From: Methanoregula sp964409915
GTDB taxonomy: Archaea; Halobacteriota; Methanomicrobia; Methanomicrobiales; Methanospirillaceae
Length of the DNA stretch: 64,000 bases
Direction: 5' to 3'
NCBI GenBank assembly: GCA_964409915.1
Contig: CAYPEQ010000008.1
Location: 1 to 64,000, forward strand
Part shown: piece by piece, positions 7,966-16,588 of the stretch
How positions within the stretch are numbered: position 1 is the first letter of the stretch
Layout: each line of letters opens with the position of its first letter
Notes under the pieces: model-generated
Databases searched by the model: none
What the model was told of the DNA's origin: nothing
The model's input: the letters and a program-made list of their open reading frames with translations, nothing else
Translations under genes and position numbers: made by a program

Positions 7966-9183
7966 TTAAAATTCCCGGGCACAGCCGCTTGCTACGGCCG
8001 CTTCACGAACGGCGCCTGCCACAGCCTTCACCACGTCCCGGTTAAGGACCCGGGGCAGGATGCGATCCCGTCGGGTACGTTTTACGTACCCGGCAAGGGC
8101 GTGGGCCGCTGCGACCTTCATCTCATCTGAGATACGGGTTGCGTGTACATCCAAGGCACCCCGGAATATTCCCGGGAAGGCAAGCGCATAGTTGATCTGG
8201 TTGGGATAATCGCTTCGTGCAGTTCCCACGACACCTGCCCCGGCCTGAAGTGCGTCTTTTGGCAGGATCTCGGGTAGGGGGCTTGCAAGGGCGAAGATTA
8301 TGGGGTCATCTGCCATCGTCCGTATCATGGCAGGCGTCACGATTCCCGGTACTGAAACGCCGATACATACGTCTGCACCCTCCATGGCATCTGAGAGTGT
8401 ACCTGTACGGCACCCCCGGTTGGTCTCCTCTGCAATAATGAACTTGTACTTGTTCTTGTACAATCCTTCCCGCTCCCGGTGGATGATCCCCTGCGTGTCA
8501 CAGACGATGATATCGTTCACGCTCGGGAAAAGCCCGGGGTCGTACCCGATATGCCGGAGCATGCGGGTGATGGCAAAACCTGCAGCCCCCGCTCCGCAGA
8601 TGATTACATTGAGATCCTCGAATTTCCTGTTTGTTACCCGGCACGCGTTCAGCAGCGCCGCAAGTACGACTACTGCTGTTCCGTGCTGGTCGTCATGCAT
8701 CACCGGGATCCCTATGCCCTGTAATGCCTCTTCCAGTTCGAAGCATTTTGGGGCTGCAATATCCTCAAGTGCGATTCCCCCAAAGACCGGTGCGATGTTT
8801 TTGACATCGTCAGCAAATTCTGTGTGATAACTTTCAAAACAGATAGGAAAAGCATCGATTCCGGCGAGCTTCTTGAAGAGCAGTGCTTTTCCTTCCATTA
8901 CCGGAATAGCAGCGTATCCCCCGATGTTACCGAGAGAAAGCACGCGGGAACCGTCAGAAACAATGGCGATAGTGTTGGATTTGATGGTATATTTCCAGAC
9001 AAGTTCCGGATTTTTTGCGATCTCTTTTGAAACTGCACCTACACCGGGGGTATAGGCAAGAGAAAGATCCCGCCGGTTTTTCAGCCTGACTTTTGAGTGG
9101 ACCTCAATTTTCCCCCGGTACTTCTCATGGAATGCGAGTGAGTCTGCGTAGATATTTACTCGCTTTTTTCTCTGTCCGGTCAT
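7966..9183 (-). CDS. NAD(P)-dependent malic enzyme
   Basis: This enzyme oxidatively decarboxylates malate to pyruvate and CO2. The 405-residue size matches the short prokaryotic malic enzyme. Visible motifs are Y-T-P-G-V-G near residue 43, S-D-G-S-R-V-L-S-L-G-N-I-G near 76-88, the metal-binding H-D-D-Q-H-G-T-A near 162-169, and a Rossmann G-x-G-x-x-G (C-G-A-G-A-A-G) near 193. In a methanogen it would link the incomplete citric-acid branch to pyruvate. The gene stands alone. It has its own 138-base upstream gap toward the ArsC gene and converges on truA. Confidence 0.93.
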   Translation of the reverse strand: MTGQRKKRVNIYADSLAFHEKYRGKIEVHSKVRLKNRRDLSLAYTPGVGAVSKEIAKNPELVWKYTIKSNTIAIVSDGSRVLSLGNIGGYAAIPVMEGKALLFKKLAGIDAFPICFESYHTEFADDVKNIAPVFGGIALEDIAAPKCFELEEALQGIGIPVMHDDQHGTAVVVLAALLNACRVTNRKFEDLNVIICGAGAAGFAITRMLRHIGYDPGLFPSVNDIIVCDTQGIIHREREGLYKNKYKFIIAEETNRGCRTGTLSDAMEGADVCIGVSVPGIVTPAMIRTMADDPIIFALASPLPEILPKDALQAGAGVVGTARSDYPNQINYALAFPGIFRGALDVHATRISDEMKVAAAHALAGYVKRTRRDRILPRVLNRDVVKAVAGAVREAAVASGCAREF

Positions 9184-9321
9184 TTCAGGTCACATTCGTT
9201 AGTTGAATGGTGGCGGCGGGGCATGATGAACCTTTTGTGGGAATCCAAGTATGCACCAGCAGGATAACTTATTTTCCACGGAACATTCCTGCAAAAAAAA
9301 GGGATCCGTCTTTACCGCAAC

Positions 9322-9753
9322 CTATAACGGCAAACCCTTGCTGAATGTTTCATCGAGCCACGTACATATCGCATCCCTCACGCTACGGTAACCTTCGATG
9401 ATTTCTGTATCGGCGCTTGGCGTAAGATGAGGATCGGGAAAACCATGATGGATCGTTTTTTTCGCTGATGGGACGACCGGACAGACGGCTCTTGCGTTGT
9501 CGCAGAGGGTGACGGCGAGATCCAACGGGACGCCGTTGAACGTATCAATTGATTTTGGCTGGTGGCCTGAGATATCTATCCCAATCTCCTTCATCGCTTG
9601 GATTGCACGCGGACTTACCTGTCCGGCAGGTTGGAAACCTGCCGAGAAGACCTCGAAGCGATCACCGTATTTTGCTTTGAGATACCCCTCAGCCATTTGG
9701 GATCGGGCTGCATTCGCGGTGCAGATAAAAAGGACACGGGGTCGTGCGGTCAT
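9322..9753 (-). CDS. ArsC-like arsenate reductase / low-molecular-weight phosphatase
   Basis: This 143-residue protein has the low-molecular-weight tyrosine phosphatase fold with the C-x5-R loop (C11 to R17). It also has two further Cys, C84 and C91, in the C-D-N-A-R-A-V-C arrangement used by thioredoxin-coupled arsenate reductases for the redox relay. The Asp-Pro loop (F-P-D-P) near residue 105 completes the site. The start at 9753 sits just before the first strand; the open frame to 9807 adds unrelated residues. No arsenite exporter or ArsR lies next to it, so it may work with genes elsewhere. Confidence 0.85.
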   Translation of the reverse strand: MTARPRVLFICTANAARSQMAEGYLKAKYGDRFEVFSAGFQPAGQVSPRAIQAMKEIGIDISGHQPKSIDTFNGVPLDLAVTLCDNARAVCPVVPSAKKTIHHGFPDPHLTPSADTEIIEGYRSVRDAICTWLDETFSKGLPL

Positions 9754-9879
9754 AGATATCAGTACACGAATAGTCGCATGCTGATCGTATACCTCTTTTC
9801 CGTTCAATATCTCAATTGCGTTCTGCAGGACTTGAGTGAACAGGTCTACCCTAGCCTATGAGATGTGCTCTCTCCGTAA

Positions 9880-11217
9880 TTATCTTCGGGAAAAAGCCTT
9901 CGCCGCTGCAACAAAGTGCCGGCAGAACGCATCGGTGAAATATGCATGCGTATAAGCACCTATGGTTGAATGTTCTGTCAACCCATCATTACCCTTCACA
10001 ATACCCGTCCCCTTATCGAGTCTCATTGCAAAACGGCCCTCATTTTCGCATTCGACCCGCGAATAATGGAACTCGTGACCTCTTACAGCGACAGTGCCCG
10101 GCCAGAGGGATTTCCCGGCAAACCTGCCCTGAACATATCCTAAAGCCTGGTGTTTTTTTGTCATTACTGTCCGGGCCGGCAGTACATCCAGCATCGCATA
10201 GGTCCTATCGGTTTCTATGGATTTGCAGAGATACATGAGCCCCCCGCATTCGCCATATACGGGCATTCCTTCCATTACCTTATTTTGAAAATACTTCCTG
10301 AATTTCGAGCGTTCAAGACCAGATGCATGCAGTTCTGGATACCCGCCGCCGATATAAACGGCGTCCATCTCTGGTTGTGCATCGTCTAAAGGTGAAAAAT
10401 ACCGGATCTCAGCTCCAGCACGACTGAGCCGGTCGATGTTGTCTTGGTAATAAAAACAGAACGCATTGTCATGCGCAACCCCAATGACTGGCCGGGGGTG
10501 GAGTGAAGAGGTTCCCGACGCAGTGCCTTTGGGGACCGTAAACGACCGTGCTGTTGCTGCCACGGCAAGTATCTGTTCCAGATCACATGATTCCTGTAAC
10601 ACCCGCCCGAAATCCTTCATTAAATGGGACTCGTGTGCCATCACAAGACCAAGGTGCCGGCTTTTTACTTCACCATCTTCGAGCCGGGGGACCCACCCTA
10701 GCGCTGGGACGACTTCCTCCTGGGCGATCATTGCCCGGTGCCGGTCGCTGCCAATGCGGTTGTAGATAATGCCGGCAAGCTGGACACGTGGATCAAATTC
10801 CTTAAATCCCCTGATCACAGCGTGGATGCTGCGCGAGACTGCATGTGCATCAACGACAAGTATGACTGGCGCTTTTAGGATCCGGGCCACATGTGCGGCA
10901 CTTGCAACATCTGTTCCTCCTGTCCCGTCAAACATGCCCATAGCCCCTTCAACTATGGCAACGTCGGCGCCTTCTGTTGCATCGGCAAATGTCCGGAGGA
11001 CCCCGGCCTCTCCCATCATGCAGGGGTCGAGGTTACGGGATGTCCTGCCGCAGATGAGGGTATGGTGGGAAGGATCGATGAAGTCCGGCCCGGATTTGAA
11101 CGGCTGGACCTCGAGACCACGGGCCACGAGAGCTGCCATCAGCCCGCTTGCGATCGTGGTTTTCCCGCAACCGCTGTGAGTACCGGCGATCACTATCCGG
11201 GGAACATCCGTCTGCAT
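9880..11217 (-). CDS. cfbB: Cobyrinate/Ni-sirohydrochlorin a,c-diamide synthase
   Basis: This amidase uses glutamine and ATP to amidate the a and c carboxylates of a tetrapyrrole. In methanogens the CfbB branch acts on Ni-sirohydrochlorin for coenzyme F430, and the CbiA branch on cobyrinate for B12; sequence reading alone does not separate them. The N-terminal half has the P-loop-like G-T-H-S-G-C-G-K-T-T and an E-G-A-M-G-M-F-D-G motif. The C-terminal half is a glutamine amidotransferase with the nucleophile in Y-G-E-C-G-G-L-M-Y-L. An upstream GTG at 11241 is possible, but a TATA box at 11243-11253 favours a leaderless ATG at 11217. Confidence 0.85.
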   Translation of the reverse strand: MQTDVPRIVIAGTHSGCGKTTIASGLMAALVARGLEVQPFKSGPDFIDPSHHTLICGRTSRNLDPCMMGEAGVLRTFADATEGADVAIVEGAMGMFDGTGGTDVASAAHVARILKAPVILVVDAHAVSRSIHAVIRGFKEFDPRVQLAGIIYNRIGSDRHRAMIAQEEVVPALGWVPRLEDGEVKSRHLGLVMAHESHLMKDFGRVLQESCDLEQILAVAATARSFTVPKGTASGTSSLHPRPVIGVAHDNAFCFYYQDNIDRLSRAGAEIRYFSPLDDAQPEMDAVYIGGGYPELHASGLERSKFRKYFQNKVMEGMPVYGECGGLMYLCKSIETDRTYAMLDVLPARTVMTKKHQALGYVQGRFAGKSLWPGTVAVRGHEFHYSRVECENEGRFAMRLDKGTGIVKGNDGLTEHSTIGAYTHAYFTDAFCRHFVAAAKAFSRR

Positions 11218-11242
11218 GATGATGTTGTTTGCCGGCTTCACT

Positions 11243-11253
11243 GGTATAATTTA
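11243..11253 (-). promoter_or_regulatory. TATA box of cfbB
   Basis: On the minus strand an A/T-rich run ending in T-T-A-T-A-C-C lies 26-36 bases before the ATG at 11217. That is the expected distance for a leaderless archaeal message starting at that ATG. The alternative GTG at 11241 would be too close to the box to be translated from this promoter. Confidence 0.45.
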
Positions 11254-11324
11254 TCTTCTTGACCAGGGGGGATATCAACCCTCAAGAGTATCTGTAGTTC
11301 CGGCCATTAAATAGGAAAAAAGGG

Positions 11325-11657
11325 TTAGGCTGAGACGTTTGCATCTTTGCAGCCTTCGCCACGGAAGAGCGCCCATTCCTCGCAGGATGTTCCGTTTGTG
11401 AAGGTGCACATGCCATACTGGCTACCATCGGGATTTGTCATGATCTGGGTGGTCCCTCCGACATTACCGCAATTGACCGAGGCCGGGTTAGCCATACCGG
11501 GCAGAGTTGTTGACGCTGCCACCGGGGTAGTTGTTATCGGTGCAGGTGAAGACGGCTGGGTACAACCGGCAATAACTATGCCGGCAACTACGCAGAGTCC
11601 AAAGATGAGAACTACAATAAATCCGGATTTCAGGGTCGAGATCGGATAGCGTTTCAC
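11325..11657 (-). CDS. DUF333-like lipoprotein
   Basis: The 110-residue protein has a signal peptide with one hydrophobic stretch (residues 12-30) ending in a lipobox-like I-A-G-C at C32, so it should be lipid-anchored outside the cell. A Thr/Pro/Ala-rich linker (33-55) leads to a small domain (about 56-105) with the N-C-G-x-x-G-G and N-P-D-G-S-Q-Y-G-x-C-x-F-x-N-G-x-x-C-x-E-W-A pattern of DUF333. DUF333 occurs in many periplasmic or surface proteins of unknown role. The three domain Cys and a fourth near the end could pair as disulfides. It sits between trpA and cfbB but need not belong to either. Confidence 0.75.
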   Translation of the reverse strand: MKRYPISTLKSGFIVVLIFGLCVVAGIVIAGCTQPSSPAPITTTPVAASTTLPGMANPASVNCGNVGGTTQIMTNPDGSQYGMCTFTNGTSCEEWALFRGEGCKDANVSA

Positions 11658-11686
11658 CCGAATACATTAAAAAAGATCGAATTGAA

Positions 11687-12490
11687 TCAGATGTTGGATT
11701 TTTCTGCTGCCTTTTTCATCTGGGAGACATACTGCCCGAGGGCGCGTTCCATCGAATCGCGATCATCAAGATGTTTCTCTACAAGGTCAACGATTGCACT
11801 CCCGACAATTACGCCATCAGCTCCGGCTTTTTTACAGATTGTCAGGTGTTCAGGCGTTGAAATACCAAAACCGAGAGCAAGAGGGATATCCGTATGCTTC
11901 CTGACCCGGTGGAGTAGGGCGAGTGCCTCAGGCGCTACCGTCTTTCGTGCTCCTGTAACGCCGAGAACCGAGACAAGGTAGAGATATCCTTTAGCCTGAT
12001 TCACAATCCGGTCCATGCGTTCATATGAGGTTGTCTGAGTGATGAGAAAGATGGGATCAATCCCGTATTTTGCGGCTATGGCTACGACTTCAGCTGATTC
12101 TTCCACAGGCATGTCGGCTACAAGGATACCATCAACGCCGGCCTTATGTGCCTCGCAGTAAAACGTGTCGATACCCCGGCGATAAATCGTATTATAGTAG
12201 GTAAGAAAGACGATCGGCACCAGAGAATACGCCCGGATCTCCCGGACAATTGCGAAAATGGTATCGGGAGTAGTTCCGGCGGCAAGTGCCCGATCATCTG
12301 CGCGTTGGATGGTGAGACCGTCAGCGACAGGGTCAGAAAAGGGTACGCCAAGTTCGAGGATGTCAGTGCCGTTGTCAATCAGCGTCTTAGCGATCCGGAT
12401 CGATGTCTCTTTATCCGGGTCCCCGGCGACGGTAAAACCGATAAATGCAGGGGTCTTTTTTTTCTTGAATACCTCGCTAATGCGCCCCAT
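11687..12490 (-). CDS. trpA: Tryptophan synthase alpha subunit
   Basis: TrpA cleaves indole-3-glycerol phosphate to indole and glyceraldehyde 3-phosphate and passes indole to TrpB. The 267-residue TIM barrel shows the catalytic Glu in I-L-E-L-G-V-P-F-S-D-P-V-A-D-G (residues about 45-59). A later G-F-G-I-S phosphate loop is followed by D-G-V-I-V-G-S-A. Its ATG overlaps the stop of trpB by one base (TAATG), so the two subunits are coupled. It is the last gene of the trp operon. Confidence 0.97.
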   Translation of the reverse strand: MGRISEVFKKKKTPAFIGFTVAGDPDKETSIRIAKTLIDNGTDILELGVPFSDPVADGLTIQRADDRALAAGTTPDTIFAIVREIRAYSLVPIVFLTYYNTIYRRGIDTFYCEAHKAGVDGILVADMPVEESAEVVAIAAKYGIDPIFLITQTTSYERMDRIVNQAKGYLYLVSVLGVTGARKTVAPEALALLHRVRKHTDIPLALGFGISTPEHLTICKKAGADGVIVGSAIVDLVEKHLDDRDSMERALGQYVSQMKKAAEKSNI

Positions 12491-13680
12491 TAGCTCACCT
12501 CTGGTACTATTCCTGCAACGTCCTTGTCTCCTCTACCTGACAGGTTGATGATAACAACATCCCCCTTGTCAAACCGGTCCGCGTTTTTAAGAACATATGC
12601 GACGGCATGGGAGGATTCGAGCGCCGGGATGATACCTTCTGTTCGCGAAAGGTAGCGGAAGGCGTCCAGAACATCCGGGTCCCTGACTGCATGATAAGAA
12701 ACACGGTTTGAGTCCTTCAACATCGCGTGTTCGGGGCCCACGCCCGGGTAATCAAGACCTGCCGCAACGCTGTGCGTGGGAAGTACCTGCCCGTCTTTAT
12801 CCTGCAACAGGTAGGAAAGAGTACCATGCAGCACGCCAGGATCGCCGGAACAAAGCGTTGCGGAATGCTCCGGCGTCTCGAGACCTTTCCCTGCCGCTTC
12901 TATGCCGATCAATTCTACATCGTCGTCAAGGAAGGGATGGAATATCCCTATCGCGTTTGAGCCTCCGCCAACGCAGGCGACTATGGCATCTGGTATCCTC
13001 CCCTCCTTTTTTAGTATTTGTTCCCGCGCTTCGTGCCCGATCACTGATTGGAAATCCCGCACAATTGTCGGGAACGGGTGAGGACCAACCACAGATCCGA
13101 TTAGGTAATGGGTATCGTTCACGTGTGCAACCCAGTTGCGGAGCGCCTCGTTCGTGGCGTCTTTGAGTGTCTGTGTCCCAGAAGTGACCGAATGGATGGT
13201 GGCACCCATTAATTCCATACGGAAAACGTTCAGGGCTTGGCGCTTTGTGTCGATTTCTCCCATAAACACTTCGACCTTAAATCCAAGACAAGCCCCGGCG
13301 ATAGCGGTCGCAACGCCATGCTGGCCGGCGCCGGTCTCGGCAATCAGCCTCTTTTTTCCCATACGTTTTGCAAGCAGCGCCTGCCCGAGCGTGTTATTAA
13401 GTTTGTGCGAGCCGCCATGGACGAGATCTTCGCGTTTCAGGTAGACCTTGAAACCGAGATCCCAGGACATGTTCCTACAGAAGGTGAGTGGCGTCGGGCG
13501 TCCCGCGTATTCCGACTGGTATGAAGCAAGTTCCCTCTCGAACGCAGGGTCTCTTGTTGCATCTGCATAAGCCCCCTCAAGTTCGATAAGTGCGTTCATG
13601 AGGGTTTCTGGCACATACTGCCCACCGTACTTGCCAAACCGTCCTTTTCCTACCACGTTATGCCTCCCGTGCTGCGGCAA
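12490..13680 (-). CDS. trpB: Tryptophan synthase beta subunit
   Basis: TrpB joins indole and serine to tryptophan with pyridoxal phosphate. The 396-residue protein starts with the canonical G-K-Y-G-G-Q-Y-V-P-E-T-L motif. It carries the cofactor lysine K93 in H-G-G-S-H-K-L-N-N and the phosphate-binding G-G-G-S-N-A loop near 230. This is the standard TrpB1 type, which partners TrpA. The start overlaps the end of trpF by 23 bases, which is longer than the other overlaps of the operon. Confidence 0.98.
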   Translation of the reverse strand: MPQHGRHNVVGKGRFGKYGGQYVPETLMNALIELEGAYADATRDPAFERELASYQSEYAGRPTPLTFCRNMSWDLGFKVYLKREDLVHGGSHKLNNTLGQALLAKRMGKKRLIAETGAGQHGVATAIAGACLGFKVEVFMGEIDTKRQALNVFRMELMGATIHSVTSGTQTLKDATNEALRNWVAHVNDTHYLIGSVVGPHPFPTIVRDFQSVIGHEAREQILKKEGRIPDAIVACVGGGSNAIGIFHPFLDDDVELIGIEAAGKGLETPEHSATLCSGDPGVLHGTLSYLLQDKDGQVLPTHSVAAGLDYPGVGPEHAMLKDSNRVSYHAVRDPDVLDAFRYLSRTEGIIPALESSHAVAYVLKNADRFDKGDVVIINLSGRGDKDVAGIVPEVS

Positions 13681-14236
13681 TGAACGCCGTGATTTTGTTG
13701 TGGTCCTTTATTCCCGGACTCTCTTCGACACCGCTTGCGACATCGACTGCGTATGGCCGGATCTTCCGGATAGCGTACTCAACATTTTCCGGGGTGAGCC
13801 CCCCTGCGAGAATAACAGGGATAGTATACTGCTTAACTGCATCGAGAGCATACGATGGATCATATCCTTTTCCACTTCCATGGCTTTCATCGATAATCAC
13901 AGCGTCACAATCGTCCGGCAGGGGGTCGCCCCTCCCGATTACCCTGATTACTCGCACACCGGGATCTTTCTCGAATTTGAATGGGTGGGAGATCTGGATG
14001 GCTGTCGGATTAAGGGCAATCATTCGTGCCAGGTCATCTTCGGATTTAGTATGGCTCACTGCGACAGTTGCTATGAATGGCCCGACCGCATCAAATATCT
14101 CCCGTGCCTTTTCTGGATGAACATCCCGGCGTGATACACCCCCTGAATAAACAACTACACCAATAGCGTTGGCTCCAGCCTGCTCTGCGAACCGTGCGTC
14201 TGCTACGCGAGTGATTCCGCAGATCTTTACGCGCAT
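13658..14236 (-). CDS. trpF: Phosphoribosylanthranilate isomerase
   Basis: TrpF isomerises N-(5-phosphoribosyl)anthranilate to the carboxyphenylamino-deoxyribulose phosphate. The 192-residue TIM barrel begins V-K-I-C-G-I-T with the catalytic Cys at residue 5. It has the catalytic Asp region I-I-D-E-S-H-G-S-G-K-G near 117 and the phosphate loop A-G-G-L-T-P-E-N-V, then V-D-V-A-S-G-V-E-x-x-P-G-x-K-D. The length is slightly short but complete. It overlaps trpC by 10 bases and trpB by 23. Confidence 0.96.
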   Translation of the reverse strand: MRVKICGITRVADARFAEQAGANAIGVVVYSGGVSRRDVHPEKAREIFDAVGPFIATVAVSHTKSEDDLARMIALNPTAIQISHPFKFEKDPGVRVIRVIGRGDPLPDDCDAVIIDESHGSGKGYDPSYALDAVKQYTIPVILAGGLTPENVEYAIRKIRPYAVDVASGVEESPGIKDHNKITAFIAAAREA

Positions 14237-14982
14237 ACGAGCTCCTCCAGTTTTTTCCCCGGCTCTGCATGGGCCATAATCGATGAGCCGATTAAGAATG
14301 CGTCGCAGTACGGCCGCATCTCCCGGACATCGTCTGCGGACCGCATCCCGCTCTCTGACACTATCAACCGGCCGGCATCCCTTACCCTCTCCGAGAGATT
14401 TCGTGTTGTCGATCGGTTTATGGTCATTGTCGATAGGTCACGGTTATTGATCCCGATCAGCCGTGCCTGCGTGGCAAGAGCGCAATCGACTTCTGCGGTT
14501 GTATGAACCTCGACGAGCGGTTCGATGCCGGTAGCATATGCGGTGTCAACAAACTCAGTAAGTCGTCCTTTGAGGACTGCGGCAATAAGGAGCACCGCAT
14601 CTGCCCCGAGCATCTTTGATTCATGGATCTGACGCTCGTCGATAACAAAATCCTTGCGCAGGACAGGCACGCGGACCGCTTTTTTGACGCGGACAATATC
14701 TGCTCCAGCTCCACCAAAAAAATATGGCTCTGTCAGGACAGAGATCGCGATACACCCGCCATCCGCGAGGACACCTGCCATCATTGCCATATCCACATTC
14801 CTGCGAATGATCCCGCCGGAGGGTGAGGTGCACTTGATCTCAGCAATCACCGGGTTCTTTTGTCCTGCAGAACGGACGGCTCCTTCAAGGCTTGTATGGC
14901 TGAATCCATCCGGCTCCGGGAAGGTGTGGGGTAATTTATCTACCCTCTTTTGAGTACGGTTGATAATTTCGTCAAGGATCAT
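14227..14982 (-). CDS. trpC: Indole-3-glycerol phosphate synthase
   Basis: TrpC closes the indole ring, giving indole-3-glycerol phosphate with loss of CO2 and water. The 251-residue TIM barrel shows the hallmark A-E-I-K-C-T-S-P-S-G-G near residues 46-56, L-R-K-D-F-V-I near 108, I-G-I-N-N-R-D-L near 176 and V-S-E-S-G-M near 207. It is a stand-alone enzyme, not fused to TrpF. It shares a four-base overlap with trpD upstream and a ten-base overlap with trpF downstream. Confidence 0.97.
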   Translation of the reverse strand: MILDEIINRTQKRVDKLPHTFPEPDGFSHTSLEGAVRSAGQKNPVIAEIKCTSPSGGIIRRNVDMAMMAGVLADGGCIAISVLTEPYFFGGAGADIVRVKKAVRVPVLRKDFVIDERQIHESKMLGADAVLLIAAVLKGRLTEFVDTAYATGIEPLVEVHTTAEVDCALATQARLIGINNRDLSTMTINRSTTRNLSERVRDAGRLIVSESGMRSADDVREMRPYCDAFLIGSSIMAHAEPGKKLEELVCA

Positions 14983-15998
14983 GATTCACTCCGTGTTGCA
15001 CAAACAAGTGCGTCCAGTTTTTTCTGTGCATGTCCCGTATCAATCGATGCAGCTGCACACCGGATTCCTTCCGCAAGAGTGCTGGCATTGCCACTTAAAT
15101 AGATTGCCGCTCCGGCATTCATAAGAACGATATCGCGTGCAGGTCCTTTTTTCCCGGCAAGAATATCCCGGATGATGCGTGCGTTTTCTTCCGGGTCGCC
15201 ACCGAGAAGATCATCGTGGCACGACCGGGCAAGACCAAACATTTCCGGAGTAATGACATATTTTGTGATCCGGTCGCCATCAAGCTCTGTGATATCTGTC
15301 TCTCCGGTAACGGATATCTCATCAAGCCCGTTGCCATGAACGACCATTGCCCGGGATATTCCCAGAATGCGTAAAACCTCTGCAACAGTCCCGGTAATAG
15401 TGCTTGTGTAGACTCCCAGCAGCTGCGCTTCTGCCCCGGCAGGATTTGCGAGCGGACCAAGGATATTAAAGACGGTCCGGCAGCCGAGATCGTGCCGCAC
15501 TGCCATTACATGCTTCATAGCCGGGTGGTAGTCAGGCGCAAATAGGAAAACAATGCCGATGTTCTTTACAATATCAGCCTGCCTCCTCGGATCTACGCTG
15601 ATGTCAACATCCAGGGCGGACAGTACATCGGCTGACCCGCACCGGCTGCTTACACCGCGGTTGCCATGTTTGACGACAAAAACGCCAGCCCCTGCCGCAA
15701 CAAACGCGGCTGCTGTACTGATATTGAATGTCTGCGATCGATCACCTCCGGTACCGCAGGTATCGACCAGTGTTCCTGAAACCTGTGGTCTTACGCTGAC
15801 TGCGTGGCTCCGCATAACTCGGGCAAACGCAGCAATTTCCTCAGGTGTTTCGCCTTTTATACGGAGCGCTGTCAGAAACCCGCCGATCTGGGCCGGTGTA
15901 GCCTGCCCTCTCATGATTTCATCCATAACTTCAGCCGCTTTACCCGGTGTAAGGTCCCGTCCTTCTACGACGGTTACAATGGCCTCCTTCATGGTCAC
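14979..15998 (-). CDS. trpD: Anthranilate phosphoribosyltransferase
   Basis: TrpD transfers phosphoribose from PRPP to anthranilate. The 339-residue protein shows V-D-T-C-G-T-G-G-D near residues 77-85, the family's PRPP loop, then F-N-I-S-T and H-G-N-R. Two starts are possible: GTG at 15998, which makes a four-base GTGA overlap with the trpG stop, and ATG at 15992, three bases past that stop. The GTG is preferred because four-base overlaps recur at several junctions of this operon, but the ATG would also work. Confidence 0.96.
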   Translation of the reverse strand: MTMKEAIVTVVEGRDLTPGKAAEVMDEIMRGQATPAQIGGFLTALRIKGETPEEIAAFARVMRSHAVSVRPQVSGTLVDTCGTGGDRSQTFNISTAAAFVAAGAGVFVVKHGNRGVSSRCGSADVLSALDVDISVDPRRQADIVKNIGIVFLFAPDYHPAMKHVMAVRHDLGCRTVFNILGPLANPAGAEAQLLGVYTSTITGTVAEVLRILGISRAMVVHGNGLDEISVTGETDITELDGDRITKYVITPEMFGLARSCHDDLLGGDPEENARIIRDILAGKKGPARDIVLMNAGAAIYLSGNASTLAEGIRCAAASIDTGHAQKKLDALVCATRSES

Positions 15999-16588
15999 GC
16001 GGTCACTCTCCGCGGTCCATATAGGAAATTTTTCATAAGGGCGTCGCCATCATGCGACAGGATGCTCTCCGGGTGGAACTGGACTCCCTCAATAGGGTAC
16101 GTAGCATGTCTTACACCCATCACGAACCCGTCATCAAGGCTTTCTGAGACTACCTCAAGTTCAGGAGGCAGGCTCTCCCTTTGGGCAACAAGCGAGTGGT
16201 ACCGGGTCGCCGTAAACAAGGTCGGTAGTCCTGTATATATCCCTTGGCCATCATTTTTAATTTCCGAGGTCATACCGTGCATAAGGTGTCCTGACCGGAC
16301 TACCCGGCCGCCAAACGCAATACAAATAGCCTGATGGCCAAGACAGACACCGAGTGTCGGGATCGTTTTGCTCAGGGTATCTAGGACCTCGAGACAGACC
16401 CCGGAATCTTCAGGAGTACCAGGCCCCGGTGAAAGGATTATCCGGTCACAGCAGATTTTTTTGATATGTGAAAGTGGTGTGTCACACGTAGCTACTACTG
16501 GACGGGCACCAAGTTTTCCGACCTGCTGGTACAGGTTAAACGTAAAACTGTCGTAACAATCAACGATGAGAACAATGGGGCTGCTCAT
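15995..16588 (-). CDS. trpG: Anthranilate synthase component II (glutamine amidotransferase)
   Basis: TrpG releases ammonia from glutamine for TrpE. The 197-residue class I amidotransferase has the nucleophile C82 in G-V-C-L-G-H-Q, the oxyanion region S-P-G-P-G-T-P near residue 53, and the His-Glu pair in V-Q-F-H-P-E-S near 170. It overlaps trpE by four bases and trpD by four. It is separate from TrpE and TrpD, the usual archaeal arrangement. Confidence 0.97.
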   Translation of the reverse strand: MSSPIVLIVDCYDSFTFNLYQQVGKLGARPVVATCDTPLSHIKKICCDRIILSPGPGTPEDSGVCLEVLDTLSKTIPTLGVCLGHQAICIAFGGRVVRSGHLMHGMTSEIKNDGQGIYTGLPTLFTATRYHSLVAQRESLPPELEVVSESLDDGFVMGVRHATYPIEGVQFHPESILSHDGDALMKNFLYGPRRVTA

